DNA of 64,000 bases from Actinophytocola sp044466355 (GCF_044466355.1 NZ_JBITMQ010000020.1:62001-126000); one strand, 5' to 3'; shown: positions 1-9,149, counted from the stretch's first letter. The notes: generated by a model not told the origin, from the sequence alone. Numbers and translations: made by a program.

Positions 1-1
1 C

Positions 2-844
2 ACCCCCGCGAACGTGGAGATCACCCCGGCCGAGTTCCAGACCCCGTACGCCCGCTGCTCGCACCTGTGGTTCACCGGCACGGGCGGCGCACGCGTCCAC
101 GCCAAGCTCCTCCAGCCGCGCACCCCGGCGGGCCCCGCGGTGCTCCAGTTCCACGGCTACTACGGCGACTCCGGCGACTGGTTCGAGAAGCTCCCGTACG
201 TCGCGCTGGGTCACACGGTCGCGGCCCTTGACGTGCGCGGCCAGGGCGGTCTGTCGAGCCAGGAGACCCCCGTCGCCGGCTGGTCCATGGCGACCTACCT
301 GATGCGGGGCGTCGACGACCGACCCGACAACCTGCTGTTCCGGCACCTGTTCCTCGACACCGTGCGGCTGGCGCGGATCGTGTCCGAGCTGGACGGTGTC
401 GACCCGGAACGCCTCGGTGCGATGGGCGGCAGCCAGGGCGGCGGGCTCACGCTCGCGTGCGCGGCGCTCGAGCCGCGGATCAAGCTGGCGGCGCCGGTGC
501 ACCCGTTCCTGTCCGACTACCGCCGGGCCTGGGAGCTGGACCTGGAGGTGGCGCCGTACGACGAGATCGGCGAGTACTTCCGCAGGCGCGACCCCACGCA
601 CCGCAACGCCGACGAGGTCTTCCGGCGGATGGGGTACGTGGACGTGCGGAACCTGGCGCCTCGCGTCCGCGCGAAGACCGTCATGACCATGTCCCTGTCC
701 GACCGCACGTGCCCGCCGTCGACCCAGTTCGCGGTCTACAACAAGCTCGAATGCGAGAAGTCCTACCGCCTGTACCCGGACTTCGGGCACCACCGTCTTC
801 CCGGCACGGACGACGCGATCTACGCTCTTCTGTCGACGCTCTGA
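2..844 (+). CDS. Acetylxylan esterase / cephalosporin-C deacetylase family hydrolase, 5'-truncated by window edge
   Basis: Alpha/beta hydrolase of the AXE1 family, which removes acetyl groups from xylo-oligosaccharides or related esters. The reading frame is open to the window edge and the usual N-terminal region (about 40-50 residues) is missing, so the start lies upstream. Counting from the GTG at 14, the nucleophile is Ser140 in GGSQGG, the acid is Asp230 in SLSD, and the base is one of His259/His260 near the C-terminus. The oxyanion-side motif QFHGYYG is at 45-51. No signal peptide can be judged. The next gene starts 17 bases downstream on the same strand, so the two are probably co-transcribed and act on carbohydrate. 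Confidence 0.85.
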   Translation, partial: TPANVEITPAEFQTPYARCSHLWFTGTGGARVHAKLLQPRTPAGPAVLQFHGYYGDSGDWFEKLPYVALGHTVAALDVRGQGGLSSQETPVAGWSMATYLMRGVDDRPDNLLFRHLFLDTVRLARIVSELDGVDPERLGAMGGSQGGGLTLACAALEPRIKLAAPVHPFLSDYRRAWELDLEVAPYDEIGEYFRRRDPTHRNADEVFRRMGYVDVRNLAPRVRAKTVMTMSLSDRTCPPSTQFAVYNKLECEKSYRLYPDFGHHRLPGTDDAIYALLSTL

Positions 845-861
845 CACAGAGGAGCCGCCGG

Positions 862-2994
862 ATGAAACGACCCGTGACCGTGGCCGCGCTCGCGGTCCTC
901 GCCATGTCCGCCGTGCAGGCGAGCGCCGAACCGGGTGTCGACCACGCCCACGTGCCCGGCGGGCAACGGTTCCTCACCGCGCAGACGGGTGCGCCCGCCC
1001 TGTACGACGTGAGCGTGACCTCGGCGGACGGCAGACGGACGCCCCGTCACGTGCTGTCCGCCGTCGACGGGACACGGCAGTCGGGCGACGGCGGTGCGAC
1101 GTGGTCGTCGCTCGGCGCGGGCGCGGACGCGGTGTTCCGGCAGGCGAACGCGGCGGGTGACGTGGTCGCGGTCGGCGGCGACGGCACGGCGTGCGGCGAC
1201 ACCTGTGTCAGCTTCCCGCGCAGGACCCTGACCGCGACCGGCTGGGCCGACGCGGGCACCGCGACCGTCACGTTCTCCCAGCCGGTCACGTCGGCGCGGT
1301 TCGGCCGGGGCGTGGTGCTGCTCGGCGACGGGAAGACGGTGCTGGCACCGGTTCTCGGACCGTATCCGGCGCTGGTGCGGAGCACCGACGGCGGCGTGAC
1401 GTGGACCGAGCTGGCCCCGCTGGCCACCGGCTCGGGCTGGTCGGCGGCGAGCCTGTCGCCGACGGCCGACGGCGGGCTGATCGCCGCGCTGGGCAGGGAC
1501 GAGAACCTGCGCGGCGAGGTGCCCGCGAACGTCGCCCTGTACACGGTGACGGCGCCGACGCAGACCGGCACGGGGTGGGCCGCGCCGGTGCGCGTGGCCG
1601 CGGACACCGGCAACGCGCCGTCGGTGACGCAGCTCGGCAACGGCGCGCTCGTGCTGGCCTCCGGCAGGCCGGACAACGTGCTGCGCTTCTCCTTCGACGG
1701 CAGGGGCACGAGGTGGACGTCGCCCACGACCGTCTACCAGAACCACCCGACGAGCGGTGCGTCCGTGGACGGCTGGTACACGGCCGAAGACGGCACGGCA
1801 CGACCGTTGCGGCACCTCGGTTCCAGTGGGACGGTCGGCGTCGCGCCGCTCGCCGGCAACCGGGTGCTGGTGACCGGCGACAACTGCGCGCCGGGCTGGG
1901 GCTGCCCCGCCGACACCGCCGTCCGCGGCTACCAGGTCGACGGTGTGCCCGCGCTGTGGAAGTCGTCGGTGGAGGTCGACACCGCCCAGTGGGGCAAGGC
2001 CGACCTGACGACCATGTTCCAGCGCGGCGAGCTGGCGGTGCTGAACTCCCCGTTGTCCTGCTACGGCGCCACGGACAGCTGCCGGCAGTCGCTCGCCGCG
2101 TACGCGTTCGACGGTGACCCGCGAGCGGATTCGAGCCTGGTGACCGGGAACCGGTCGGTGACGCTGCGGCTGCCGCGCGCCGTGCCGATCACGGGCCTGG
2201 GCCTGCACGTCTGGCTGCAGGGCGCCACCGACGCGCGGATCGAGACGTCGGTCGACGGGACCACGTGGGCCACCCCGGCACGCGGCGCCCGCGACGGCGT
2301 CGTGCGCCCGTTCACCGCACCGGTCACCGCGCGGTACGTCCGGATCAGCGACCCGAACCCGGTCACGGACGCCACCGCCGCGTTCCTGCACGAGATCGAG
2401 CTGTACACGGCGGCGGTGAGCTTCGAGCACGACTACCCCGGTCAACCGCCGCGCGGCAACGGCTGGCTCACCACCAGCACGCTCGCGACCGTGGTGAACC
2501 AGACGTCGGTGCCGTCGGCGGACCGGATCTCCTCGCGTTTCCTGCGCATCAAGGACGACACGACGACGCAGATCGGGCGGGCGAGGTGGGTACACGCCGA
2601 CGCCTCCGCGGTGACCGCCGAGTTCCGCTTCCGCGCCTACGGGACGACGAACAAGGGCCTGCTGTTCTCGTTGAAGGGCAAGAACGGCACCACGGCGGCC
2701 ACCCCGTACGGCTTCTGGCTGAGCGCCGAGGGCAAGCTGCACTGGGCGAACTACAGCCAGAACCCGCCGTGGGGCACGCCGCTGAACTCGACGGCCGTCA
2801 ACGTGAACACGTGGCACACCGTCCGGCTCGAAGCCACGATGAGCCAGGTGCGGATCCTCCTGGACGGCACACTCGTCGCCACCAAGCCGAAATCGCAGGC
2901 CGCGACCACCATCAGCGGCATCGAGATCGGTTCGAGCGGCACCGCGACCACCGGCGACGACTGGCTGGTCGACGACGTCGCCTACACGTCCTGA
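862..2994 (+). CDS. Secreted sialidase-like (BNR) protein with discoidin and laminin-G-like modules
   Basis: A 710-residue exported protein. The ATG at 862 is preceded by GAGGAG and begins a clear signal peptide (MKRPVTVAALAVLAMSAVQA, cleavage near ASA-E). The frame is open further upstream, but that part overlaps the esterase and is not coding. Residues about 30-415 form a beta-propeller-like region with Asp-box motifs SGDGGATW (74-81) and STDGGVTW (174-181). Residues about 420-517 look like an F5/8 type C (discoidin) carbohydrate-binding fold, and about 520-710 like a concanavalin/laminin-G sandwich. I cannot identify the sialidase Arg triad with confidence, so substrate and even catalysis are open. 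It probably binds or trims extracellular glycans. Confidence 0.75.
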   Translation: MKRPVTVAALAVLAMSAVQASAEPGVDHAHVPGGQRFLTAQTGAPALYDVSVTSADGRRTPRHVLSAVDGTRQSGDGGATWSSLGAGADAVFRQANAAGDVVAVGGDGTACGDTCVSFPRRTLTATGWADAGTATVTFSQPVTSARFGRGVVLLGDGKTVLAPVLGPYPALVRSTDGGVTWTELAPLATGSGWSAASLSPTADGGLIAALGRDENLRGEVPANVALYTVTAPTQTGTGWAAPVRVAADTGNAPSVTQLGNGALVLASGRPDNVLRFSFDGRGTRWTSPTTVYQNHPTSGASVDGWYTAEDGTARPLRHLGSSGTVGVAPLAGNRVLVTGDNCAPGWGCPADTAVRGYQVDGVPALWKSSVEVDTAQWGKADLTTMFQRGELAVLNSPLSCYGATDSCRQSLAAYAFDGDPRADSSLVTGNRSVTLRLPRAVPITGLGLHVWLQGATDARIETSVDGTTWATPARGARDGVVRPFTAPVTARYVRISDPNPVTDATAAFLHEIELYTAAVSFEHDYPGQPPRGNGWLTTSTLATVVNQTSVPSADRISSRFLRIKDDTTTQIGRARWVHADASAVTAEFRFRAYGTTNKGLLFSLKGKNGTTAATPYGFWLSAEGKLHWANYSQNPPWGTPLNSTAVNVNTWHTVRLEATMSQVRILLDGTLVATKPKSQAATTISGIEIGSSGTATTGDDWLVDDVAYTS

Positions 2995-4073
2995 CGCTGC
3001 CGGGCCCGCACCCGCATCGCGGCGGCCAGCCCGAGGCACCCGGCCAGCGGCGCCAGGACGAACAGCGGCAGCGCGAGCGGTGACGTGGCCTGCAGCCCGT
3101 ACCCGATCGCGGTGGGCACGGTCGCGTTGCCGAGCATCGCCACGGTCAGCACGGCCGCGTTGACCCGCCGCGGGTTCGGCAGCGTGCGGGCGATCCACGC
3201 GAGCGTGGCCGGGAAGATCGGGCCCGCGAACGCGCCGAGCAGCAGGAACCCGACCGGTGCGCTGATCCCGAACGCGATCACCGACAGGGCGGCACCGCAG
3301 GCCAGCAGCGCGGCGGTGATGATTCGCGGCGGTGCCCAGTCCCTGGTGACGGCGGGCGCGAGCAGGCGGCCGCCCGCGAGCCCGAGCCAGAACAGCGACG
3401 TCAGCGCGGCGGCGGTGTCCGCGCCGTAGCCGTGTGCGCGCAGGTGCGTCGCCTCCCAGCTGGACAGCCCGGTCTCGATGCCCGCGTAGCAGAACAGGAA
3501 CGCGCAGAACAGGAACAGCAGCGCGTTCGGGCGCAGGCGTTCCCTGTCGATCACCGGCTCGGCGGCGGGCACGGTCAGCGGCAGCGAGACGAGCACGCCG
3601 ACCGCGAGCACGGCGAACAGCAGCCCGCCGTGCGTCAGGCCGATCAGCGCGGGACCCGCCGCCGCGCCGAGACCGTAGATGCCGTTGACGAGGTTGACGT
3701 GCGTGATGCCCTTGGCCGCCATCACCGTGTTGACCAGGAGCACGAGCCCGCCGAACCCGAGCCCCGCGACGGACACCGCCAGCAGCGGCACCGGCCACCC
3801 GGCGGGCAGCGCGAGCGCCCCGAGCCCGGCGACGACCAGCACGGCGGACACGACGTAGAGCGGTCCCCGCGCCCACCGCTCGTTCAGCGCGCCACCCACG
3901 GCGGTGCTGACCAGCGAGCCGCTGAAGAAACCGGTGACGAGCAGTCCCGCGGTGGCGGGCGCGAGGTCCTCGCGGTCGCGCAGCAACGGGATCAGCGGTC
4001 CGAGGGTGGCCTGGAACAACCCGAGCAGGCCGAACAGGACCGCACACCGAACGACCACCCGGGCTCCCCTCAC
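2982..4073 (-). CDS. MFS transporter
   Basis: A 363-residue major facilitator protein with about 12 hydrophobic helices, starting MRGARVVVRCAVLFGLLG. A membrane-spanning first helix with GLFQATLGPLIPLL and glycine-rich helices throughout resemble sugar/FucP-like or drug efflux MFS carriers. The substrate is unknown. Its 3' end overlaps the 3' end of the convergent sialidase-like gene by 13 bases, so no terminator separates them. It lies 35 bases downstream of the YbdK-type gene on the same strand and could share its transcript. Confidence 0.75.
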   Translation of the reverse strand: MRGARVVVRCAVLFGLLGLFQATLGPLIPLLRDREDLAPATAGLLVTGFFSGSLVSTAVGGALNERWARGPLYVVSAVLVVAGLGALALPAGWPVPLLAVSVAGLGFGGLVLLVNTVMAAKGITHVNLVNGIYGLGAAAGPALIGLTHGGLLFAVLAVGVLVSLPLTVPAAEPVIDRERLRPNALLFLFCAFLFCYAGIETGLSSWEATHLRAHGYGADTAAALTSLFWLGLAGGRLLAPAVTRDWAPPRIITAALLACGAALSVIAFGISAPVGFLLLGAFAGPIFPATLAWIARTLPNPRRVNAAVLTVAMLGNATVPTAIGYGLQATSPLALPLFVLAPLAGCLGLAAAMRVRARQRQDV

Positions 4074-4108
4074 GTATGCGCCGTGAGCGACGATACGTGG
4101 CCAGGTGA

Positions 4109-5221
4109 TCAGGCGGACCCTGGTGTGACCACCAATGCGTCGACGACGTCGACCAGCTCGTCCCTGCGCGCGAACGCCGCACGCTGCCGCCGCGCGCCCG
4201 TGCCGTGTTCACGCAGCCGCGCGACGCCGGCCTTGACGAACTCGAGGTCGCCGCCCAGCACCGGCCGCAGGTACTCGACCAGGTCGTCAACATGCGCCTG
4301 GGTGGGACCCAGCTCGCCGGTGACGGGGTGCAGCGTGGCGCCGGTCAACCCTTCCCGCGAGGCACGCCAGAGGTTCGCGCGCAGCACCGCCTGCGGCAGC
4401 TGCGGCGGCGGGCCCGCCGCGTCGAGCGCGCGGGCGACCAGACCGCGGACCAGGGTGGCGAGCAGCGTCGCGTCCTCGGGCACCGCCGCGACGTCGGCGA
4501 CCCGGAACTCGATCGTCGGCTGGTGCTCGGAGAGCCGGACGTCCCAGTAGATCGTCGCCCGGTCCATCAGCGCGCCCGCGCGGAGCATGGCGTCCACGGT
4601 GGACTCGTACTCGTCGAGCCCGGCGAACGCGGGCGGCGGGCCCGCCGACGGCCACCGCGACCACTCCTGGTAGCGCCAACTCGCGTAGCCGCTGTCGCCC
4701 CCGTTGAACGGCGAGTTGACGGTGAGCGCGAGCAGCACCGGCAGCCACGGCCGCACCCGGTTGCTGACCGCGACACCGGTCTCCCGGTCGGAGATGCCGA
4801 CGTGGACGTGGCAGCCGCACGTGGCCAGCGACCGGGCCGTCGCACCGAACCACTGCGCCATCCGCAGGTAGCGCGGCTTCGGCGTGATCTCCTGCTCCCC
4901 GGTCTCCGGCAGCACGGGACACCCGCTTGGCAGGAGCCGCAGCCCCCGTTTCGCCGCCGTGTCCGCCAGCTCGCCACGCAGGCTCGTCAGCTGCCCGAGC
5001 ACCTCGTCCGGGGAGCGGCACACACTGGAGACGGCCTCGACCTGGCAGCGTTTCAGCTCCGGTTCCAGCTCGCCTTCCGTTTCCTCGGCCGCGTCCACGA
5101 CCTCCGGGCCGAATCGCGAAAGCCTGCCGTCCGCGCGGACCAGCAGAAACTCCTCCTCGACCCCCATGGTGAGCTGTTCGGCTGTCACGGCCGGTACATA
5201 CCCGACCGTCCGGTCCGGCAA
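4109..5221 (-). CDS. YbdK-type carboxylate-amine ligase (glutamate-cysteine ligase 2 family)
   Basis: A 370-residue member of the GCS2 family, ATP-dependent ligases forming gamma-glutamyl or similar amide bonds. Family marks are the N-terminal MGVEEEFLLV (metal-binding Glu cluster), CGCHVHVGIS (metal/substrate His) and NSPFNGG with an Arg-rich active site (SWRYQEWSRWP). Length fits YbdK (about 370). The upstream start at 5221 gives 18 residues before MGVEEEF; an internal start at that Met is possible. In vivo substrates of actinobacterial YbdK proteins are mostly unknown. Mycothiol rather than glutathione is the usual thiol in this phylum, so a glutathione role is not assumed. Confidence 0.8.
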   Translation of the reverse strand: MPDRTVGYVPAVTAEQLTMGVEEEFLLVRADGRLSRFGPEVVDAAEETEGELEPELKRCQVEAVSSVCRSPDEVLGQLTSLRGELADTAAKRGLRLLPSGCPVLPETGEQEITPKPRYLRMAQWFGATARSLATCGCHVHVGISDRETGVAVSNRVRPWLPVLLALTVNSPFNGGDSGYASWRYQEWSRWPSAGPPPAFAGLDEYESTVDAMLRAGALMDRATIYWDVRLSEHQPTIEFRVADVAAVPEDATLLATLVRGLVARALDAAGPPPQLPQAVLRANLWRASREGLTGATLHPVTGELGPTQAHVDDLVEYLRPVLGGDLEFVKAGVARLREHGTGARRQRAAFARRDELVDVVDALVVTPGSA

Positions 5222-5226
5222 ACGCG

Positions 5227-5258
5227 GAGGGCGGGCCCGCCGAAGCGGACCCGCCCTC
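5227..5258 (-). terminator. Rho-independent-type hairpin after the LAETG gene
   Basis: A 14-base-pair stem (5227-5240 with 5245-5258, one non-Watson-Crick position) closes a CGAA tetraloop. It lies between the stop of the LAETG surface protein and the start of the ligase gene on the same strand, so it probably ends the surface-protein transcript. No long U tract follows, as is common in actinobacteria. Confidence 0.65.
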
Positions 5259-5311
5259 TACACGCGGCTCAGAAATCTCAGTGGCTCATGTGTGGCTCAA
5301 AAAAGTGTTGC

Positions 5312-5941
5312 TCAGGCCTTGTTACGACGACGCACGAAGAACATCGCACCGACGCCCCCGACGATCAGCACCCCGGCGATCCCCAGCGGGAGCGCGACGC
5401 TGGCACCGGTCTCGGCCAGCACCTCTTCCTGCTCGGTGGTCGTGGTGGTCGGCGGAGTGGTCGGCGCGGGCGGGGCCTCGGAGCTGGTCGGCACCGGGGC
5501 CTCGGTGGTGGTCTCCACCGGCGGGGTGGTCGTCTCCGACGACGGCGGGGTCGTCTGCTCGACGCACGCGGCGATCTTGTACTCCTGGGTGAAGGACCAG
5601 CCCTCGGTCCCGTTGGGGTCGTCACCCGCCTTCACGTCGATCGTGAAGACGTGCTCGACGTCGCCAGGAACCTCGAACACGTCCTTGTACTCGGGACCGA
5701 AGTCCTTGTCGTCGTGGAGGACGGTGTCACCATCGGTGATCGTGACGCTGTTCGTCTTCTCGGGGTTGTAGGCGGTCAGGTCGACCGTCAGAGTCGTGGT
5801 GTCACCCTCACACTTGGCGCTGGACTTGTTCGTGTGCGCGGCGGCCGTGCCGACAAAACCGATCATGCCGGCCGTGACCGTAGTGAGAACGACACCGAGC
5901 GCGACGCCGTACCGGCGGCGCGGGGTGGAGTTGAGTGCCAA
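5312..5941 (-). CDS. Wall-anchored surface protein with LAETG sorting signal
   Basis: A 209-residue exported protein. An N-terminal signal peptide (arginine-rich start, hydrophobic stretch, cleavage near AAAH at about 35) is followed by a beta-rich domain (40-127) with two Cys (44, 126) that could pair. A Thr/Pro/Glu/Ser-rich stalk follows (130-172), then LAETG at 175-179, a hydrophobic helix and the tail RRRNKA. This is a complete sortase signal. LAxTG is the pattern used by class E sortases of high-G+C Gram-positives. No sortase gene is in the window, so a distant enzyme must act on it. The function of the globular part is unknown. The promoter probably lies in 5942-6050. Confidence 0.85.
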   Translation of the reverse strand: MALNSTPRRRYGVALGVVLTTVTAGMIGFVGTAAAHTNKSSAKCEGDTTTLTVDLTAYNPEKTNSVTITDGDTVLHDDKDFGPEYKDVFEVPGDVEHVFTIDVKAGDDPNGTEGWSFTQEYKIAACVEQTTPPSSETTTPPVETTTEAPVPTSSEAPPAPTTPPTTTTTEQEEVLAETGASVALPLGIAGVLIVGGVGAMFFVRRRNKA

Positions 5942-6250
5942 TGATGCCTCCGGCTGCTACGTAAGGCGAACAGGAAGCCGGTAACTCCGAAACTACCGAG
6001 AGTCGCCGACCATAAATAGGTGCGTAGGTTATCCACCCGTCCGAGTGACGTTTAACCGGGTCCCCCAGCAGAAAGCGCTACCGAGCCAATACTCCATTCG
6101 CCCGATCTCGCACTCAGCCATCCGCGACCAGCCGCGGCTCACTCCATGTCACCTCGGGCCGGATTGTCCATTTCGCACAATGAAGATCGCGACTACTTCT
6201 TTCCGATCTTGAAAACTCCGAAAACCCGCGCACCGAACACGACCGCCGAC
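5942..6250. other. Non-coding, relatively A+T-rich gap
   Basis: About 310 bases between the starts/stops of two minus-strand genes. It is noticeably richer in A and T than its surroundings, especially 5990-6080 and 6165-6235. It should hold the promoter of the LAETG protein at its left end. I see no convincing open frame, hairpin terminator or repeat. Confidence 0.5.
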
Positions 6251-6685
6251 TCACCCGCGTAACGCGGCGGCAAGCTTCCGGACCACCTCCCGGGCGGCCA
6301 GCAGTTCGTCGGCGGTTATCCCCGCCCGCGCGACGGCACCGGCGCGATCGTCCTGCGACCGCGCGAACAGCTCGTCGACCACCGCGCGCCCCCGCACGGT
6401 CAACCGCATCAACGGCGACCGGGCATGGTCCGGGTTGTCCACCGCCTCCAGCAGCCCGGCGTCGACCAGGTCCCCCACCACCCGCTGCACGCTCTGCGGC
6501 GCCAACCCCAGCCGTCGCGCGGCGGACGGCACCGTCCGAGGACCGTCGGACAGGACACTCAACACGTGCCACCGCGCCGCGGTCTGCCCCAGCGACCGGG
6601 CCAGCTCCTCGCTGGTGCGCCGGGACAACCCGGCCAGCTCGTAGACGTCCGCGATCAACAGCCGGTAGGCCTCCACCTCGTGCAT
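6251..6685 (-). CDS. MarR-family transcriptional regulator
   Basis: A 144-residue winged-helix repressor. The DNA-binding part spans about 35-100: LGQTAARWHVLSVLSDG, then a helix-turn-helix PSAARRLGLAPQSVQRVVGDL and a wing ending MRLTVRGRAV. Flanking helices would form the dimer interface. It is divergent from the small monooxygenase-like gene with 49 bases between starts. That gap is filled by two copies of a palindrome, so it most likely represses itself and the neighbour and is released by a small phenolic or oxidant ligand, as is usual in the family. Confidence 0.9.
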   Translation of the reverse strand: MHEVEAYRLLIADVYELAGLSRRTSEELARSLGQTAARWHVLSVLSDGPRTVPSAARRLGLAPQSVQRVVGDLVDAGLLEAVDNPDHARSPLMRLTVRGRAVVDELFARSQDDRAGAVARAGITADELLAAREVVRKLAAALRG

Positions 6686-6686
6686 A

Positions 6687-6723
6687 ATGACAGCATACTG
6701 TTAAACCAACAGCCCACTGTCAT
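6687..6723. promoter_or_regulatory. Double palindromic operator between marR and its target
   Basis: Two 12-base palindromes of form ACAG-N4-CTGT lie at 6690-6701 (N4 = CATA) and 6709-6720 (N4 = CCCA), 19 bases centre to centre. Together they make a nested dyad: ATGACAG at 6687-6693 pairs with CTGTCAT at 6717-6723, and CTGTT at 6698-6702 with AACAG at 6708-6712. It covers nearly the whole intergenic gap, as expected for a MarR autoregulatory site. Confidence 0.75.
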
Positions 6724-6734
6724 GAGGAGTGCCC

Positions 6735-7058
6735 GTGATCATCCGAGCGTGGAACGGCTGGACGACGCCCGACAACGCCAGGGCCTACGAGGACCTGCTG
6801 AACGGCACGATCGCCCCGGCGATCATGGCCCGCGACCTCCCCGGCCTGCACGACCTGGCGGTCCTCCGCCGCATCGACCAGGAAGCGCCGGACGGCGGTC
6901 ACTTCCTGACGTTGATGACCTTCGACAACTGGCGCGCGGTCGAGGAGTTCGCGGGCCGGGACGCCACCGCCTCGGTGGTCCCACCTGCGGCCCGGGCGCT
7001 GCTGCGCCGCCACGACGCGCACTCGCAACACTTCGAACTCCTGCACCGCCACGAGTGA
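6735..7058 (+). CDS. Small antibiotic-biosynthesis-monooxygenase-like protein
   Basis: A 107-residue protein with the length and pattern of ABM-fold proteins (ferredoxin-like beta-alpha-beta): a first strand VIIRAWNGWT, a central LAVLRRIDQE, a third strand HFLTLMTFDNWRAVEEFAG. Such proteins act as small cofactor-free oxygenases, or merely as ligand-binding dimers. I chose GTG 6735 because AGGAG (6725-6729) sits five bases upstream; the GTG at 6729 overlaps that ribosome site. The divergent MarR regulator probably controls it. Identity of the substrate is not readable. Confidence 0.55.
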   Translation: MIIRAWNGWTTPDNARAYEDLLNGTIAPAIMARDLPGLHDLAVLRRIDQEAPDGGHFLTLMTFDNWRAVEEFAGRDATASVVPPAARALLRRHDAHSQHFELLHRHE

Positions 7059-7168
7059 AGGCGTGCGCCATCATCGGTGGACAGTTCCCGTCACTCGAAA
7101 CTGTGCCGCGATGACAACCTTCGCGTGTTCCCCTTCCCGAGGCCGGTGGGAGCACTCATCATCGCTCC

Positions 7169-8107
7169 ATGACGCACCGACGCGTACTGTCCACAGTGGC
7201 CTTGACCATGGCGGTCACCGCCACGACGTTCACCGGCGGCACCCCGGCCGCCGCCGACCCGGGTCCCGAACTGCACAGCTTCGTCGCGGCGTTCGGCTAC
7301 TCGATCTCCCACCCCGACCTCGACCCGCCCGGCGCCAACGACTGGTCCTGCCGCCCGAGCACGAGGCACCCGCGACCGGTCGTGCTCGTCCACGGCACCT
7401 GGGAGAACCGGTACAACAACTTCGCGCAGCTGTCCCCCGCCCTCAAGCGCGACGGCTACTGCGTGTTCGCCCTGAACTACGGCGACACCGACGACAACCT
7501 GCTGAGCCAGCCCGAGTTCATCAAGGGCAACGGCGACATCCGCACCTCCGCCAGGGAGCTGGCCACCTTCGTCGACCGCGTGCTCGCGACCACCGGGACA
7601 GCCAAGGTCGACATCGTCGGCCACTCCCAGGGCGGCATGATGCCGCGCCAGTACCTGAGGTTCGAGGGCGGCGCGGGCAAGGTCGCGACCCTCGTCTCAC
7701 TGGGCGCCACCCACCACGGCACGACGCTGTCGGGCATCGGCACGTTCGCGCGGACGCTGGGGCTGCTGGGGTTCACGCCGCCGATCCTGGGCAGGGCGGC
7801 CGAGCAGCAGGTGGCCGGCTCCGACTTCCTGACGGCGATGAACGCGGGCGGTGACACGGTGCCGGGCGTGTCCTACGTGGTCATCGCGACCCGCTACGAC
7901 GAGGTGACGACGCCGTACCGGTCGACGTTCCTCACCGCGGGCCCCGGCGCGACCGTCAAGAACATCACGCTGCAGGACGGCTGCCCGATCGACCTGTCCG
8001 ACCACCTGTCGATGACGTACTCGTGGCGGGCGGTGGGTTTCGTGCGCAAGGCGCTCGACCCGGCCGCGCCACCCGCCCCCTGTCTGCCCAACGCGCCGGT
8101 CGTCTAG
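7169..8107 (+). CDS. Secreted triacylglycerol lipase-type alpha/beta hydrolase
   Basis: A 312-residue exported lipase/esterase of the actinobacterial LipA/class 2 type. A signal peptide covers about 1-29 (ending AAA-D). The oxyanion motif HGTWEN is at 75-80, the nucleophile Ser153 lies in GHSQGG, the acid is probably Asp244 (TRYDEVTTPY) and the base His279 (LSDHLSM). Cys61/98 and Cys272/304 could form disulfides. Its stop codon shares CTAG with the stop of the convergent dehydrogenase. It is likely an extracellular fat or polyester hydrolase; acyl preference cannot be read. Confidence 0.88.
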   Translation: MTHRRVLSTVALTMAVTATTFTGGTPAAADPGPELHSFVAAFGYSISHPDLDPPGANDWSCRPSTRHPRPVVLVHGTWENRYNNFAQLSPALKRDGYCVFALNYGDTDDNLLSQPEFIKGNGDIRTSARELATFVDRVLATTGTAKVDIVGHSQGGMMPRQYLRFEGGAGKVATLVSLGATHHGTTLSGIGTFARTLGLLGFTPPILGRAAEQQVAGSDFLTAMNAGGDTVPGVSYVVIATRYDEVTTPYRSTFLTAGPGATVKNITLQDGCPIDLSDHLSMTYSWRAVGFVRKALDPAAPPAPCLPNAPVV

Positions 8108-9063
8108 GACAGTTCGCGGATCGGGGTGCCCGCGAGGAACGCCTCGATGTCCTCGACCGTGTCCCGGAAGTACTCCGCGTAGTTCTCGCGGGTGACGTAG
8201 CCGAGGTGCGGGGTGGCGAGCAGGTTCGGCAGGCCGCGGAACGGATCGTCGGCGGGCACCGGTTCGGTGGTGAACACGTCCAGTGCCGCGCCGCCGATCC
8301 GGTTGTCGCGCAACGCGGTCAGCAGCGCGCCCTGGTCCACGATGGCCGCGCGGGACGTGTTCACGAAGAACGCGCCCGGCTTCATGTGCGCGAGCGCGTC
8401 GGCGTCGACCAGCCCGCGGGTGCGGTCGCTGAGCACCACGTGCACCGACACGACGTCGCTCGCGGCCATCAGCTCCGGCAGCGACCCGGCGAGCGCCGCA
8501 CCCGCCGCCGACGCGCGTTCTCCGGTGAGGTTCTGGCTCCACGCCAGCACGTTCATGCCGAACGCGTGCGCCACCGCCGCCATGCGCGTGCCGATCTGAC
8601 CGAGCCCGACCAGGCCGAGCGTGGCGCCGGCGAGGTTCGCGCCCACGGTGCTCTGCCACGGCCCGCCCGCGTGGAACGCGGCGTTCTCGACGGCGACGTT
8701 GCGCACCAGCCCGAGGATCAGCGCCCACGTCAGCTCCACGGTCGACGCCTTGCCGCTGCCCGTGCCGCACACGGTCACCCCGGCGCGCGCGGCCGCGGCG
8801 AGGTCCACCGACGCGTTGCGCATGCCGGACGTGACCAGCAGCCGCAGCTTCGGCAGCCGCTCGATGAGCGACGCGGGGAACGGGGTGCGCTCCCGCATGA
8901 TCACGACGATGTCGAAGTCCGCGAGCGCGGCGGCCACCGCGTCCTCGCCGCCGAGGTGCTCGCGGAAGACCGTCACGTCGACGCGGCCCGCGAGCCGGTC
9001 CCAGTCGGCCGTCGACAGCACGACACCCTGGTAGTCGTCCAGCACCGCACAACGAAGGGTCAC
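8104..9063 (-). CDS. D-2-hydroxyacid dehydrogenase family protein
   Basis: A 319-residue NAD(P)-dependent oxidoreductase of the D-isomer-specific 2-hydroxyacid dehydrogenase family. A nucleotide-binding Rossmann motif GLVGLGQIGTRMA follows an N-terminal catalytic half. The catalytic set is visible as Arg in VNTSRAAIVD, Glu in FTTEPVP and His in ATPHLGY. The open frame continues 33 codons upstream, but the GTG at 9063 begins the family-typical TLRCAVLDDYQ, and the upstream part would run into the neighbour's promoter. It is divergent from the isochorismatase-like gene. Substrate unknown. Confidence 0.85.
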   Translation of the reverse strand: MTLRCAVLDDYQGVVLSTADWDRLAGRVDVTVFREHLGGEDAVAAALADFDIVVIMRERTPFPASLIERLPKLRLLVTSGMRNASVDLAAAARAGVTVCGTGSGKASTVELTWALILGLVRNVAVENAAFHAGGPWQSTVGANLAGATLGLVGLGQIGTRMAAVAHAFGMNVLAWSQNLTGERASAAGAALAGSLPELMAASDVVSVHVVLSDRTRGLVDADALAHMKPGAFFVNTSRAAIVDQGALLTALRDNRIGGAALDVFTTEPVPADDPFRGLPNLLATPHLGYVTRENYAEYFRDTVEDIEAFLAGTPIRELS

Positions 9064-9149
9064 CAGGCGAGTATCGCTGACCAGATCGTTCCGCACCCTG
9101 GCGGGATGGTGCCTTCCCGTCGCGCGGCCGGGCGACGAGCCTGTGACAC

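Noticed and set aside
820..4293. A 1157-codon open frame on the minus strand
   Set aside because: It is antisense or out of frame to four well-supported genes and consists of Arg/Ala/Gly-rich sequence typical of G+C-rich shadow frames.
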